From Pseudaquabacterium terrae (GTDB taxonomy: Bacteria > Pseudomonadota > Gammaproteobacteria > Burkholderiales > Burkholderiaceae_C): 64,000 bases of DNA. The position numbers and the translations under genes are program-made. This document shows positions 47,146-58,081 of this stretch, one piece after another (the first letter of the stretch is position 1; every line of letters begins with the position of its first letter). The stretch is from positions 496,001-560,000 of the forward strand of contig NZ_JABRWJ010000002.1 of the NCBI RefSeq assembly GCF_013266755.1, given 5' to 3'. The notes beneath the pieces were generated by a model. The model saw nothing but the letters and a program-made list of their open reading frames with translations, was not told where the DNA came from and did not search any database.

Positions 47146-48144
47146 ATGCCGCGGGTCAGCGAACGCCGCCTCTTCGGACGGTTGGGCGTCGGTGTGATGT
47201 TGTTGTCGTGCGCAACCCTGGCCGGTGCGCAGGCGGCGGCCGATCCTGCGCAGTGGTTGTCGCGCATGCGCCAGGCAGCCACCAACCGCACCTACCAGGG
47301 CACGATGGCCTTCGCCGCCGGCAGCCAGGTGTCCAGCTCGCGTGTCACCCACATCAGCGAGGGCCGCGAGCGCTACGAGCGCATCGAGGCGCTCGACGGC
47401 CAGATGCGACAGCAGTTCCGGCACAACGGGGCGCTGCTGACACTGTGGCCGCAGACCCGGGTCGCGATCGTCGAACAGGTCGAGCCGATCGCCGACTTTC
47501 CGGCGCTGCCCGCGTCGAGCCAGCGCGCGCTGGAGAGTTACGAGATCCGTTCGATCGGCAGCGACCGTGTCGCGGGACACGAGGCCGAAGTGCTGCTGCT
47601 GAAGCCGCGCGATGCGCTGCGCTTCGGCCAGCGCCTGTGGGCGGAGCGCGAAACCGGCCTGCTGCTGCGCACCGAGGTGCTGAGCCCGCGCGGCGACGTG
47701 CTCGAGTCCGCTTCGTTCACTGACCTGAGCATCGGCGGCAAGCTGGCCCCCGAGAGCGTGCTCAAGCCGATGAAGAAGAAGCTCGACGGCTACCGCGTCG
47801 TGCGTCCCCAGGCCCAGCCAACCCAGCTCGACGCCGAAGGCTGGAGCCTCAAGGGCAGCGTGCCCGGCTTCCAGCTGCTCAACTGCGTCAAGCGACCGCT
47901 CGATGCCGCGGATGAAGCCGGTGCGGAGCTGCAGGTGTTGCAGTCGGTGTTCTCCGATGGCCTGACGCATGTGTCGGTGTTCATCGAGCGCTTCGATGCG
48001 CAGCGCCACAAGCCGATGCGGACGATGCTCGGCGCGACCCATTCGCTGATGAACCGGCATGGCGACTGGTGGGTCACGATCGTCGGCGACGTGCCGATGG
48101 CCACGATCCAGCAGTTCGAGGCCTTGCTGCAGCGACGACCTTGA
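47146..48144 (+). CDS. mucB: Sigma-E regulatory protein RseB/MucB
   Basis: The protein has 332 residues. After a signal peptide (LFGRLGVGVMLLSCATLAGA, cleaved near AQA) comes the MucB_RseB N-terminal domain: DPAQWLSRMRQAATNRTYQG, SRVTHISEGRERYERI, LWPQTRVAIVEQ. A C-terminal domain ends DWWVTIVGDVPMATIQQFE. It protects RseA from cleavage and senses mislocalised lipoprotein or LPS. ATG 47146 is used; the GTG at 47140, which overlaps the rseA stop, is an alternative. Confidence 0.92.
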   Translation: MPRVSERRLFGRLGVGVMLLSCATLAGAQAAADPAQWLSRMRQAATNRTYQGTMAFAAGSQVSSSRVTHISEGRERYERIEALDGQMRQQFRHNGALLTLWPQTRVAIVEQVEPIADFPALPASSQRALESYEIRSIGSDRVAGHEAEVLLLKPRDALRFGQRLWAERETGLLLRTEVLSPRGDVLESASFTDLSIGGKLAPESVLKPMKKKLDGYRVVRPQAQPTQLDAEGWSLKGSVPGFQLLNCVKRPLDAADEAGAELQVLQSVFSDGLTHVSVFIERFDAQRHKPMRTMLGATHSLMNRHGDWWVTIVGDVPMATIQQFEALLQRRP

Positions 48145-48185
48145 GCATCGCTCGGGCGTCGGCCCGGTACCAGGAGAAGGAAGCC

Positions 48186-49628
48186 ATGTCGTTTGTTTCG
48201 AAGGGCCGTCGGGCCATGTCGCGGGCCGTGCTCGCATTTGTGTTGCTTGCGCCCCTGGTGCCGCAGGTCGGCGCTGCGCAGGGACGTGTCGAGCTGCCTG
48301 ACTTCACCGAACTGGTCGAGCGCGTCGGCCCGTCGGTCGTCAACATCCGCACCCTCGAGCGCAGCCGCGCGGCGGGGCAGGAGCGCGGGGTCGATCCGAA
48401 CCTGGAGGAGTTCTTCCGCCGCTTCGGCATTCCGCTGCCCGGCGGCCGCGGGGGTCCACGTGCCGGTCCTGACGACGAGCCGCAGCAGCGCGGTGTCGGC
48501 TCGGGCTTCATCCTCAGTGCCGATGGCTACGTGATGACCAATGCGCATGTCGTCGATGGTGCCGACGAAGTGCTGGTGACGCTGCCGGACAAGCGTGAGT
48601 TCAAGGCCAAGGTCGTGGGCACGCCCGACAAGCGCACCGACGTGGCGGTGATCAAGATCGAAGCCACGGGCCTGGCGGCGGTCAAGATCGGCGATGTCAA
48701 CCGGCTGAAGGTCGGCGAGTGGGTGATGGCGATCGGCTCGCCGTTCGGCCTGGCGAACAGCGTCACCGCCGGCATCGTCAGCGCCAAGGGGCGCGAGACC
48801 GGCGACTACCTGCCGTTCATCCAGACCGACGTGGCGATCAACCCCGGCAACTCGGGCGGGCCGCTGATCAATCTTCGCGGCGAAGTGGTCGGCATCAACT
48901 CGCAGATCTACAGCCGCTCCGGTGGCTACATGGGGATCGCGTTCGCCATCCCGATCGACGAGGCCATGCGCGTCGCCGACCAGTTGCGCAGCACCGGCCG
49001 CGTGGTCCGCGGCCGCATCGGCGTGACGATCGCGCCGGTGACGAAGGAGGTCGCCGAATCGATCGGGCTCGGCAAGCCGGTCGGGGCGATGGTGCGTGGC
49101 GCCGAAACCGGCGGACCGGCCGACAAGGCCGGCATCGAGGCCGGCGACATCATCACCAAGATCGATGGCAAGACCATCGAAAGCTCGGTCGACCTGCCGC
49201 GTATCGTCGGTGGTATCAAGCCCGGCGCCAAGACCACGCTGCAGGTCTTCCGCCGCGGCGGCTACCGCGACCTGAGCGTGACGGTCGCCGAGTTCGAAGT
49301 CGAGCCGGCGACGCGGGTCGCGCAGTCCGACAACGGTGGCAGCAGCTCGGCGAAGACCGCGCTCGGATTGGCCGTCAGCGAGCTGAGCGACGCGCAGCGC
49401 CGGGAATTGAAGATCCGCGGCGGGGTTCGCGTCGATGCGGTCGAAGGCGCTGCCGCGCGCGCCGGCCTGCGCGAAGGCGACGTCGTGCTGACTCTGGACA
49501 ACACAGAGATCACCGACGTCAAGCAGTTCCAGGCCGTCGCGGTGAAGGCCGAGAAAGCGCGTGCGGTGAGCGTGATGGTGCGTCGCGGGGAGTGGGTCAA
49601 CTACCTCGTGATCCGGCCGGTCCGCTGA
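48186..49628 (+). CDS. mucD: Periplasmic serine protease MucD/DegP (HtrA family)
   Basis: The protein has 480 residues. It has a signal peptide ending near VGAAQG and the HtrA triad: His in MTNAHVVDGADE, Asp in KRTDVAVIKI, Ser in INPGNSGGPLINLRGEVVG. Two PDZ domains follow (about 270-370 and 385-478). It degrades or refolds damaged envelope proteins and damps sigma-E activity in species with MucABCD. AAGGA lies 5-9 nt upstream of ATG 48186. The very long upstream open frame is a shadow of the mucB end. Confidence 0.94.
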   Translation: MSFVSKGRRAMSRAVLAFVLLAPLVPQVGAAQGRVELPDFTELVERVGPSVVNIRTLERSRAAGQERGVDPNLEEFFRRFGIPLPGGRGGPRAGPDDEPQQRGVGSGFILSADGYVMTNAHVVDGADEVLVTLPDKREFKAKVVGTPDKRTDVAVIKIEATGLAAVKIGDVNRLKVGEWVMAIGSPFGLANSVTAGIVSAKGRETGDYLPFIQTDVAINPGNSGGPLINLRGEVVGINSQIYSRSGGYMGIAFAIPIDEAMRVADQLRSTGRVVRGRIGVTIAPVTKEVAESIGLGKPVGAMVRGAETGGPADKAGIEAGDIITKIDGKTIESSVDLPRIVGGIKPGAKTTLQVFRRGGYRDLSVTVAEFEVEPATRVAQSDNGGSSSAKTALGLAVSELSDAQRRELKIRGGVRVDAVEGAAARAGLREGDVVLTLDNTEITDVKQFQAVAVKAEKARAVSVMVRRGEWVNYLVIRPVR

Positions 49629-49992
49629 TGGCGTCGACGACGCATCGGCATCCGAGTGCAGCGGCGGGTCTTTCCGCATTGCGGTAGCAAACGGGCCCGC
49701 CGTCACAGACGCCGCGTCGCGGCCGCTTGCGTGCTTTGCAGTTCTTGCCGGAGTCATTGTTGGTGGGTACTGACAAACTTTTGACCGATCTCCGATTCCG
49801 TTGCGACTTGGTTAGAATCAGCCCCGATTCGCAGCTTTTTAGCTCAGTGGACCTTCTGGACTCCGGGTTCACCCGCTTGCGTAGTCAAGCGCCCGAGGCC
49901 TGTGGATAAGCTGTTGATGGATTGTGTCTGTTGGCACTCCGCAACGGCCCCAAAACAAGCAATGGCGCGGCTTCCAGCGGGATGGTTTTGGC

Positions 49993-49998
49993 TACAAT
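49993..49998 (+). promoter_or_regulatory. -10 element of the candidate small RNA
   Basis: TACAAT (five of six consensus matches) would start transcription near 50004-50006, immediately before the first stem of the candidate RNA. No convincing -35 is visible at the expected distance. Confidence 0.4.
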
Positions 49999-50003
49999 GA
50001 AGG

Positions 50004-50068
50004 CCCAACAAGCAGTTGCCATACGTTTTGTTGGAAGGCGCGTCTCCATTTGGACGTGCCTTTTTTTT
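50004..50068 (+). ncRNA. Candidate 65-nt small RNA or attenuator upstream of lepA
   Basis: The first stem is CCAACAA (50005-50011) with TTGTTGG (50028-50034) around a 16-nt loop. Directly after it, GGCGCGTC (50037-50044) pairs with GACGTGCC (50053-50060), extended by two A-T pairs and followed by eight T residues. The second part is a standard Rho-independent terminator. The unit could be a free-standing small RNA or a terminator controlling read-through into lepA. Confidence 0.5.
50035..50068 (+). terminator. Rho-independent terminator before lepA
   Basis: An 8-bp stem with one G-T pair, extended by two A-T pairs, an 8-nt loop and a run of eight T residues at 50061-50068. It lies 108 nt before the lepA ATG and would stop transcripts arriving from upstream. 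Confidence 0.8.
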
Positions 50069-50176
50069 AGCTTGAACTCGGGCCTCACGGCCCATCGCAC
50101 CGCGCCCGCGGTGTGAGCCTGGCGCCGCGGCCCGAAGCCCGCGGCAAACGATGCCAGGCGACGATCTGCAGACTGC

Positions 50177-51985
<1,809 letters not shown>

Positions 51986-52001
51986 GAAGGGTCCCCCCGG
52001 G

Positions 52002-52973
52002 ATGATGAGTGCACTCACCGTCGCGCTGTTCGGCGCGCTCGCGATTTACCTCGGCGGCTGGTACGCCGGCTACTGGATCGGCAACTTCTCGTTGCTGTTG
52101 TTCGTGATGACGGTGGTCACGCTCGCTTACTGGCTCGCCGAACGCTTTCGCTTCGCGCCGGCGCGGGCCGCGGCGGCGCAGACGCTGACGTCGCAGGATG
52201 CGCAGCGGCGTGCCGACCTCGCGCGCATGGGGATCGACAAGGTCGACGGCGACGTGGAGGCCGCGCGCCAGCAGCTGCTGACGCAACCCTGGTGGCTGGA
52301 CTGGACGGCCGGGCTGTTCCCGGTGATCCTGATCGTCTTCCTGCTGCGCTCGTTCCTGTTCGAGCCGTTCAAGATCCCGTCCGGCTCGATGATCCCGACG
52401 CTGCTGGTCGGCGACCTGATCCTCGTCAACAAGTTTCACTACGGCATCCGGCTGCCGGTGATCAACACCAAGCTGATCGCCAACAACGACCCGAAGCACG
52501 GCGACGTGATCGTCTTCCGCTATCCGGTCGACCCCCGCATCGACTACATCAAGCGGGTGGTCGCCCTGCCCGGCGACGAGGTCGCCTACCTGAACCAGCG
52601 CCTGTCGATCAACGGCAAGCCGGTCGAGCTCAAGGCCCTCGGCGACTTCTACGACGAGGACAGCATGCGCTACGCGCCGCGCTTTCGAGAGGGGCTCGGC
52701 ACGATCGAGCACGACCTGCTGGTGCAACCGAACCTGCCCTCGCTGTTCCGGCCGCTGGAGAGTTTCCAGCGCTTCCGTGACCAGTGCCGCTACAGCGCCG
52801 AGGGCGTCACTTGCAAAGTGCCCGCAGGCCACTACTTTGTGATGGGCGACAACCGCGACAACTCGCAGGACTCACGCTTCTGGGGCTTCGTGCCCGACGA
52901 GAACATCGTGGGCCGGGCATTCTTTGTGTGGATGAATTTCGGTAACCTCGGGCGTATCGGCAGCTTCCAGTGA
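52002..52973 (+). CDS. lepB: Signal peptidase I
   Basis: The protein has 323 residues. Two N-terminal transmembrane helices (about 3-45, and near 100 LFPVILIVFLLRSFL) precede the catalytic serine motif PSGSMIPTLLVGD at about 125. The catalytic lysine lies in DYIKRVVALPGDEV, and the box E motif GDNRDNSQDSRFWG is near the end. It cleaves Sec and Tat signal peptides in the periplasm. The start follows lepA by 16 nt, with GGGG-rich sequence before the ATG. Confidence 0.96.
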   Translation: MMSALTVALFGALAIYLGGWYAGYWIGNFSLLLFVMTVVTLAYWLAERFRFAPARAAAAQTLTSQDAQRRADLARMGIDKVDGDVEAARQQLLTQPWWLDWTAGLFPVILIVFLLRSFLFEPFKIPSGSMIPTLLVGDLILVNKFHYGIRLPVINTKLIANNDPKHGDVIVFRYPVDPRIDYIKRVVALPGDEVAYLNQRLSINGKPVELKALGDFYDEDSMRYAPRFREGLGTIEHDLLVQPNLPSLFRPLESFQRFRDQCRYSAEGVTCKVPAGHYFVMGDNRDNSQDSRFWGFVPDENIVGRAFFVWMNFGNLGRIGSFQ

Positions 52974-52996
52974 GCCTCGGGCTCCAACGCCACACC

Positions 52997-53362
52997 ATGA
53001 ACCGTCCCTTCGCCCATCGCTCCCAACGCGGCGTCACGCTGATCGGTCTGATGAGCTGGGCCGTCGTGGTCGGCTTCATCGGCTACGTGCTGGTGCGAAC
53101 GGTGCCGACGCTGCTGGAGTACCAGGCGATCCAGAAGGCGATCAACAACATCGCCGCGAGCCCGCCACCGACGGTCGTCGGTATTCGCAACGCCTTCGAG
53201 CGGCAGAAGGAGATCGAATACTCGATCGAGTCGATCGGCGGCGGCGACCTCGAGATCACGAAGGAGGAAGGCAAGGTGGTGATCCGCTTCGCCTACCAGA
53301 AGGAGGTCGAGCTGATCAAGCCGGTCTACCTGCTGATCAAGTACGAAGGCCGTTCGCAGTGA
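52997..53362 (+). CDS. DUF4845 single-pass membrane protein
   Basis: The protein has 121 residues. A basic N-terminus (FAHRSQRG) and a pilin-like hydrophobic helix (VTLIGLMSWAVVVGFIGYVL, about 13-32) lead into a small periplasmic domain with VPTLLEYQAIQKAIN and ERQKEIEYSIESI. This is the DUF4845 family that sits between lepB and rnc in many beta- and gammaproteobacteria. Start ATG 52997 is preferred; the in-frame GTG at 52970 overlaps the lepB stop and adds nine residues. Function unknown. Confidence 0.82.
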   Translation: MNRPFAHRSQRGVTLIGLMSWAVVVGFIGYVLVRTVPTLLEYQAIQKAINNIAASPPPTVVGIRNAFERQKEIEYSIESIGGGDLEITKEEGKVVIRFAYQKEVELIKPVYLLIKYEGRSQ

Positions 53363-53386
53363 CCCCTGGACTTTTTGGGCACTGAC

Positions 53387-54091
53387 ATGGACCCACGCCA
53401 CGACGCACTGCAAACCCGGCTCGGCCACCGCTTCGACGAGCCGAAGCTGCTGCAGCGCGCGCTGACCCACCGCAGCTTTGGTGCCGACCACAACGAGCGT
53501 CTCGAATTTCTCGGCGATGCCGTGCTGAACCTGGCCGTCTCGAGCCTGCTGTTCGAGCGCTTCGCCGGCTCCGACGAAGGCGACCTGACGCGCGTGCGTG
53601 CGCACCTGGTGCGCGAGGACAGCCTGCATCGTGCCGCGCTCGCGCTCGGCCTGCCGGAGGTGCTGCGCCTGTCGGAAGGCGAAGCGCGCGGCGGCGGCGC
53701 GCAGCGGCCGTCGATCCTGGCTGACGCGGTCGAGGCCCTGGTCGGTGCGATCTACCTCGACGGCGGCTTCGACCCCGCGTTGCAGCTGGTGCGGCAGCTG
53801 TTCGGCGAGCTGATCGCCAGCAGCGAGGCCGACAGCTGGAGCAAGGACCCGAAGACCGAGCTGCAGGAATGGCTGCAGGCACGCCGGCTTCCGGTGCCCA
53901 GCTACCGCATCGTCGCAACGCGCGGCCAGGCCCATGCGCAGACCTTCGAGGTCGAATGCGCGGCGCCGACGCTGGGCGTTGCCGAGCAGGGCGAAGGCCG
54001 TTCGCGCCGCGCCGCCGAGCAGGAAGCGGCACGCCGCCTGCTCGTCAAGTTGAAAGCCAGCGACCGGCCGGGCGGCCCGCTGCGTTCCTGA
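53387..54091 (+). CDS. rnc: Ribonuclease III
   Basis: The protein has 234 residues. The RNase III signature [14 protein letters not shown] is at about 36-49; the second acidic metal site is in [19 protein letters not shown] double-stranded RNA-binding domain covers about 155-230 ([33 protein letters not shown]). It processes rRNA and structured mRNAs. Start ATG 53387 follows the DUF4845 stop by 24 nt. Era, its usual partner, is next. Confidence 0.96.
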   Translation: MDPRHDALQTRLGHRFDEPKLLQRALTHRSFGADHNERLEFLGDAVLNLAVSSLLFERFAGSDEGDLTRVRAHLVREDSLHRAALALGLPEVLRLSEGEARGGGAQRPSILADAVEALVGAIYLDGGFDPALQLVRQLFGELIASSEADSWSKDPKTELQEWLQARRLPVPSYRIVATRGQAHAQTFEVECAAPTLGVAEQGEGRSRRAAEQEAARRLLVKLKASDRPGGPLRS

Positions 54092-54113
54092 CGTACCTCC
54101 ACGAAAGCCACCG

Positions 54114-55022
54114 ATGAGCGAACCCACCGCCGGCGCAGCAGCCACGCAGCGCTGCGGCCTGATCGCCGTCGTCGGACGGCCCAACGTCGGCAAGTCGACG
54201 CTGGTCAATGCGCTGGTCGGACAGAAGATCAGCATCACTTCGCGCAAGGCGCAGACCACGCGCCACCGCATCACCGGCGTGCGCACTGTCGATGACGCGC
54301 AGTTCGTGTTCGTCGACACGCCCGGCTTCCAGACCCGCCACAGCACCGCGCTGAACCGCAGCCTGAACCGCACGGTGCAGGGCGCGCTCGCCGACGTCGA
54401 CGTCGTGCTGTTCGTCGTCGAGGCGGGCCGCTTCGGGCTCGACGATGCCAAGGTGCTGGCGTTGCTGCCCCCGGACCGGCCCGCGATCCTCGTCGCCAAC
54501 AAGCTCGATGCCGTGCAGCGCCGCGCCGACCTGCTGCCGTGGCTCAAGACCATGCAGGAGCGCCATCCGTTTGCCGAATTCGTGCCGCTGTCGGCGCGTC
54601 ACAACGCCGACATCGAGCGGCTGCTGAAGATCGTCGCGCCCTACCTGCCCGAACAGCCCTGGCTCTACGAAGCCGATGCGTTGACCGACCGCAGTGATCG
54701 GTTCCTCGCCGCCGAGCTGATCCGCGAGAAGCTCTTCCGCCTGACCGGCGACGAGCTGCCGTACAGCGCGACGGTGGTGATCGACAAGTACGAGGAAGAG
54801 GGCGCCCTGCGCCGCATCGCCGCGACCATCATCGTCGAGCGCGACGCGCACAAGGGCATGGTCATCGGCGATGGTGGCGAGCGCCTGAAGCGCATCGGCA
54901 GCGAAGCGCGCCAGGACCTCGAGCGGCTGATGGACGCCAAGGTCTTCCTCGAGCTGTGGGTCAAGGTGCGTTCGGGCTGGGCCGACGACGAGGAGCACCT
55001 GCGCTCCTACGGCTACGAATGA
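54114..55022 (+). CDS. era: GTPase Era
   Basis: The protein has 302 residues. G1 is [16 protein letters not shown], the switch region has [13 protein letters not shown]3 is FVDTPGFQT and G4 is VANKLD. The C-terminal KH domain contains the GxxG loop in [20 protein letters not shown]. Era binds 16S rRNA near its 3' end during small-subunit assembly. The stop overlaps the recO start (AATGA). Confidence 0.97.
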   Translation: MSEPTAGAAATQRCGLIAVVGRPNVGKSTLVNALVGQKISITSRKAQTTRHRITGVRTVDDAQFVFVDTPGFQTRHSTALNRSLNRTVQGALADVDVVLFVVEAGRFGLDDAKVLALLPPDRPAILVANKLDAVQRRADLLPWLKTMQERHPFAEFVPLSARHNADIERLLKIVAPYLPEQPWLYEADALTDRSDRFLAAELIREKLFRLTGDELPYSATVVIDKYEEEGALRRIAATIIVERDAHKGMVIGDGGERLKRIGSEARQDLERLMDAKVFLELWVKVRSGWADDEEHLRSYGYE

Positions 55023-55765
55023 GGTCAGCCGCGCAGCCGGCCTTCGTGCTGCACCAGTGGGATTGGAGCGAGACCAGCCTGATCCTCGATCTCTTCACCC
55101 GTGAGCAAGGCCGCCTCGCCGCGGTGGCCAAGGGTGCCAAGCGGCCGTATTCGCAATTGCGCGCGGTGCTGCTGCCGTTCCAGCGCATCGCCGTCACGCT
55201 GGGCCGGCCGAAGGCCGATGAATCGAGCGACATCCTGACGCTGCGCGCCGCCGAGTACGCCGCCGGCGGAGCCGTGCTGCCGCCGCCGCGGCTCTTCGCC
55301 GGCTTCTATCTCAACGAGCTGCTGATGAAGCTGCTGGCGCGCCAGGATCCGCATGCGCTGCTGTTCGATGCCTATGCGGACACCTTGCATGCGCTGGCCG
55401 GCGGCGACGAGGAAGCACCGCTGCGGGCCTTCGAGCTGCTGCTGTTGCGCGAGACCGGCGTGCTGCCCGAGCTCGGCCGCGACACGGTGACGCAGCAGGC
55501 GCTCGAGCCCGGGCGCAGCTATGCCTTGCGCCCCGAGAGCGGCCTGGTGGCGTCCGCCGATGCCGCGCTGTCGGGGCGCGACTGGCAGGCGCTGCAGGTT
55601 GCGCTCGACGTCGACGATCCAGCCGCGTTGCGGGCCACCGATCCCGCCACCTTGAGCGCGCTGAAGCCGCAGCTGCGCACGCTGCTTCACTATCATCTGG
55701 GCTCGCCGCAACTGCGCACGCGCGCCGCGATGCTCGACGTGCGGCGCCTGCTCGACAAGGACTGA
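55019..55765 (+). CDS. recO: DNA repair protein RecO
   Basis: The protein has 248 residues. The N-terminal OB-fold ([47 protein letters not shown]) and the helical C-terminal part ([32 protein letters not shown]) match RecO. The zinc-finger cysteines of many RecO proteins are absent, as in other proteobacteria. It loads RecA with RecR at gaps. The start at 55019 overlaps the era stop. Confidence 0.92.
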   Translation: MRSAAQPAFVLHQWDWSETSLILDLFTREQGRLAAVAKGAKRPYSQLRAVLLPFQRIAVTLGRPKADESSDILTLRAAEYAAGGAVLPPPRLFAGFYLNELLMKLLARQDPHALLFDAYADTLHALAGGDEEAPLRAFELLLLRETGVLPELGRDTVTQQALEPGRSYALRPESGLVASADAALSGRDWQALQVALDVDDPAALRATDPATLSALKPQLRTLLHYHLGSPQLRTRAAMLDVRRLLDKD

Positions 55766-55775
55766 ACCCCTCCCG

Positions 55776-56579
55776 ATGAACCCGCTCGTCGCTCCCGAGG
55801 CCGGTGCCCGGCCGCACCGCACCGCGCTGTCGGTCAACGTCAACAAGATCGCGCTGCTGCGCAATACCCGGCACCTCGGCATCCCGGATGTCGTCGCGCT
55901 GTCGCGCCAGGCGCTCGAAGCCGGCGCGCAAGGCATCACCGTGCATCCGCGGCCCGACGAGCGCCACATCCGCGCGCACGACGTGGGCGAGCTCGCCGCA
56001 CTGCTGAAGCAGTGGCCCGAGGTCGAATACAACATCGAGGGCAACCCGTTCCACAACCTGATGGGCTTCGTGCGCGAGTTCAAGCCGCACCAGGTGACCT
56101 TCGTGCCGGACGATGCCGGCCAGTTCACGTCGGACCACGGCTGGAGCTTCCCGGCCGACCTCGCGCGCCTGCAGCCGCTGGTGGCCGAAGCGCAGGCGCT
56201 GGGCGTGCGCGTCAGCCTGTTCATGGATCCGCTGCCCGAGGCGATGGCCGCGGCGCGCGCCACCGGCGCCGAGCGCATCGAGCTCTACACCGAGTCGTAT
56301 GCCAGCGCGCACGGCACGCCGCAGCAGGCGGCTGTGCTCGCGCGCTTCGCGGCCGCGGCCGATGCGGCGCTCGCGGCCGGCCTGCAGATCAATGCCGGCC
56401 ACGACCTGAACCGCGCCAACCTCGCCGACTTCCTGCGCGCCGTGCCCGGTGTGCTCGAAGTGTCGATCGGCCATGCGCTGGTCGCCGATGCGCTCGAGCT
56501 CGGGCTGGCGGAGACGGTGCGCGAGTACCAGCGCTGCATCCAGCGCGCCTTCGCTCCGGTGGCACCTGCCGCGCGATGA
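55776..56579 (+). CDS. pdxJ: Pyridoxine 5'-phosphate synthase
   Basis: The protein has 267 residues. PdxJ landmarks are [16 protein letters not shown] at the start, [64 protein letters not shown], and [10 protein letters not shown] near the end. It makes vitamin B6 by joining deoxyxylulose phosphate and aminoacetone phosphate in a TIM barrel. Its stop overlaps the acpS start (GATGA). Confidence 0.96.
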   Translation: MNPLVAPEAGARPHRTALSVNVNKIALLRNTRHLGIPDVVALSRQALEAGAQGITVHPRPDERHIRAHDVGELAALLKQWPEVEYNIEGNPFHNLMGFVREFKPHQVTFVPDDAGQFTSDHGWSFPADLARLQPLVAEAQALGVRVSLFMDPLPEAMAAARATGAERIELYTESYASAHGTPQQAAVLARFAAAADAALAAGLQINAGHDLNRANLADFLRAVPGVLEVSIGHALVADALELGLAETVREYQRCIQRAFAPVAPAAR

Positions 56580-56986
56580 TCTACGGCATCGGCACCGACA
56601 TCTGCGACCTGCGCCGCATCCGCGCGACATTGGCGCGCCGCGGCGACCGCTTCGCCGAGAAGGTGCTCGGACCGCGCGAGCTGGCGGTCTTCCATGCCCG
56701 GCGCGCGCGCGTCGAGGCGCGCGGCGTCGCGTACCTGGCCACGCGCTTCTCGGCCAAGGAGGCGTTCTCGAAGGCCATCGGCCTCGGGCTGCGCATGCCG
56801 ATGACCTGGCGCGCCTGCGAGATCCTGAACCTGCCGAGCGGCCAGCCGGTGCTGCGCCTCGACGGCGCGCTGGCCGAATGGTTCGCCGAGCGCCGCCTGC
56901 GCGGCCATGTCACGGTGACCGACGAATCCGAGTACGCCGCCTCCTTCGTGGTGGTGGAGACCATCGAAGCGACTCCGAACGCATGA
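56576..56986 (+). CDS. acpS: Holo-ACP synthase
   Basis: The protein has 136 residues. Start [13 protein letters not shown] and the second metal-site motif [12 protein letters not shown] are the two AcpS signatures. It transfers phosphopantetheine from CoA to acyl carrier protein, whose gene is at 43905 in this window. It overlaps pdxJ upstream and nagZ downstream, both by ATGA. The pdxJ-acpS pair is the usual order in proteobacteria. Confidence 0.95.
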   Translation: MIYGIGTDICDLRRIRATLARRGDRFAEKVLGPRELAVFHARRARVEARGVAYLATRFSAKEAFSKAIGLGLRMPMTWRACEILNLPSGQPVLRLDGALAEWFAERRLRGHVTVTDESEYAASFVVVETIEATPNA

Positions 56987-58056
56987 CTTCCAAAGACAGC
57001 GGCCATTCGATTGCCCATTCCCCGGTGGTGATCGACATCGCCGGCCACGAGCTCGATGCCAACGACCGCCGGCGCCTGCTGCACCCGCTGACCGGCGGCC
57101 TGATCTTCTTCAGCCGCAACTTCCGCGATCGCGCGCAGCTGACCGCGGTCACCGCCGAGGTGAAGGCGCTGCGCGCGGACCTGCTGATCACGGTCGACCA
57201 CGAGGGCGGGCGCGTGCAGCGCTTCCGCCGCGACGGCTTCACGCACCTGCCGCCGATGCGCGTGCTCGGCGAGCTGTGGATGAAGGATGCGATGCGCGCG
57301 ACCGCGGCCGCCACCGCGGCGGGTTACGTGCTCGGCGCCGAGCTGCGTTCCTGCGGCGTCGACCTGAGCTACACGCCGGTGGTCGACCTCGACCACGGCA
57401 ACAGCGAAGTGATCGGCGACCGCGCGATGCACCGCGACCCGCGCGTGGTGGCGCTGCTCGCCAAGAGCCTGATGCACGGCCTCTTGCAGGCCGGCATGGC
57501 CAACTGCGGCAAGCACTTCCCGGCGCATGGCTACGCGGCCGCCGACAGCCATTTCGAGTTGCCGATCGACAAGCGCTCGCTGAAGGCGATCCTGGCCGAG
57601 GACGTGCGGCCCTACGACTGGCTGTCGACCAGCCTGAGCAGCGTGATGCCGGCGCACATCGTCTATCCGAAGATCGATTCGTGGCCCGCCGGGTTCTCCG
57701 CGCGCTGGCTGCGCGACATCCTGCGCGGCCAGCTCGGCTACCAGGGCGCGATCATCAGCGACGACTTGAGCATGGCCGGAGCGCGGGCTGCCGGCAGCGC
57801 GCTCGACGGCGGCATCGCCGCGCTGAACGCCGGCTGCGACATGGTGCTGCTGTGCAACCAGTCGATCCACGACGGCGGCGCGCCCGTCGACGTGCTGCTC
57901 GACGGCCTGCTGGCCGCGGCCGAGCGCGGCGCCTGGCAGCCCGATGCGACGAGCGAAGCGCGCCGTCTCGAGCTGCTGCCGCTGACGCCGCCGCTGCCGT
58001 GGGACGAGCTGATGCACCAGCCGGCCTACCAGCACGCGCTCGAGCGGCTGCCCTGA
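56983..58056 (+). CDS. nagZ: Beta-N-acetylhexosaminidase NagZ
   Basis: The protein has 357 residues of glycoside hydrolase family 3. Motifs are [22 protein letters not shown], and the catalytic loop [14 protein letters not shown] with the GH3 NagZ His and Asp. The nucleophile Asp lies in [11 protein letters not shown]. The cytoplasmic enzyme removes GlcNAc from anhydro-muropeptides during cell-wall recycling. It is the last gene of the lepA series and meets the lipoprotein gene head-on across a short terminator. Confidence 0.95.
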   Translation: MTSKDSGHSIAHSPVVIDIAGHELDANDRRRLLHPLTGGLIFFSRNFRDRAQLTAVTAEVKALRADLLITVDHEGGRVQRFRRDGFTHLPPMRVLGELWMKDAMRATAAATAAGYVLGAELRSCGVDLSYTPVVDLDHGNSEVIGDRAMHRDPRVVALLAKSLMHGLLQAGMANCGKHFPAHGYAAADSHFELPIDKRSLKAILAEDVRPYDWLSTSLSSVMPAHIVYPKIDSWPAGFSARWLRDILRGQLGYQGAIISDDLSMAGARAAGSALDGGIAALNAGCDMVLLCNQSIHDGGAPVDVLLDGLLAAAERGAWQPDATSEARRLELLPLTPPLPWDELMHQPAYQHALERLP

Positions 58057-58060
58057 CGGC

Positions 58061-58081
58061 ACGCCCGCTCCGGTCGGGCGT
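58061..58081. terminator. Bidirectional hairpin between nagZ and the lipoprotein gene
   Basis: ACGCCCG (58061-58067) pairs with CGGGCGT (58075-58081) around a 7-nt loop. It occupies the 24-nt gap between the convergent genes. The T-run on the plus side is short (TTATT), so efficiency is uncertain. Confidence 0.5.

Larger units (their letters stand above)
49629..50176 (+). other. 548-nt gap before lepA
   Basis: No protein gene is convincing here. It holds a tRNA-like scrap (49832-49876), a TGTGGATAA nonamer equal to a DnaA box (49901-49909), a TACAAT -10 hexamer (49993-49998), a two-hairpin candidate small RNA ending in a T-run (50004-50068), and about 100 nt of lepA leader. A TTGACC at 49781-49786 and TAGAAT at 49813-49818 are individually good promoter hexamers, but their 26-bp spacing is too long to form one promoter. 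Confidence 0.5.

Noticed and set aside
49781-49818. TTGACC and TAGAAT taken together as a promoter before lepA
   Set aside because: The spacing of 26 bp is too long for a normal sigma-70 promoter.
49901-49909. TGTGGATAA, a perfect DnaA-box nonamer
   Set aside because: A single site; by chance about one such nonamer is expected in two windows of this size. No cluster of boxes, AT-rich element or dnaA/dnaN neighbour suggests an origin.
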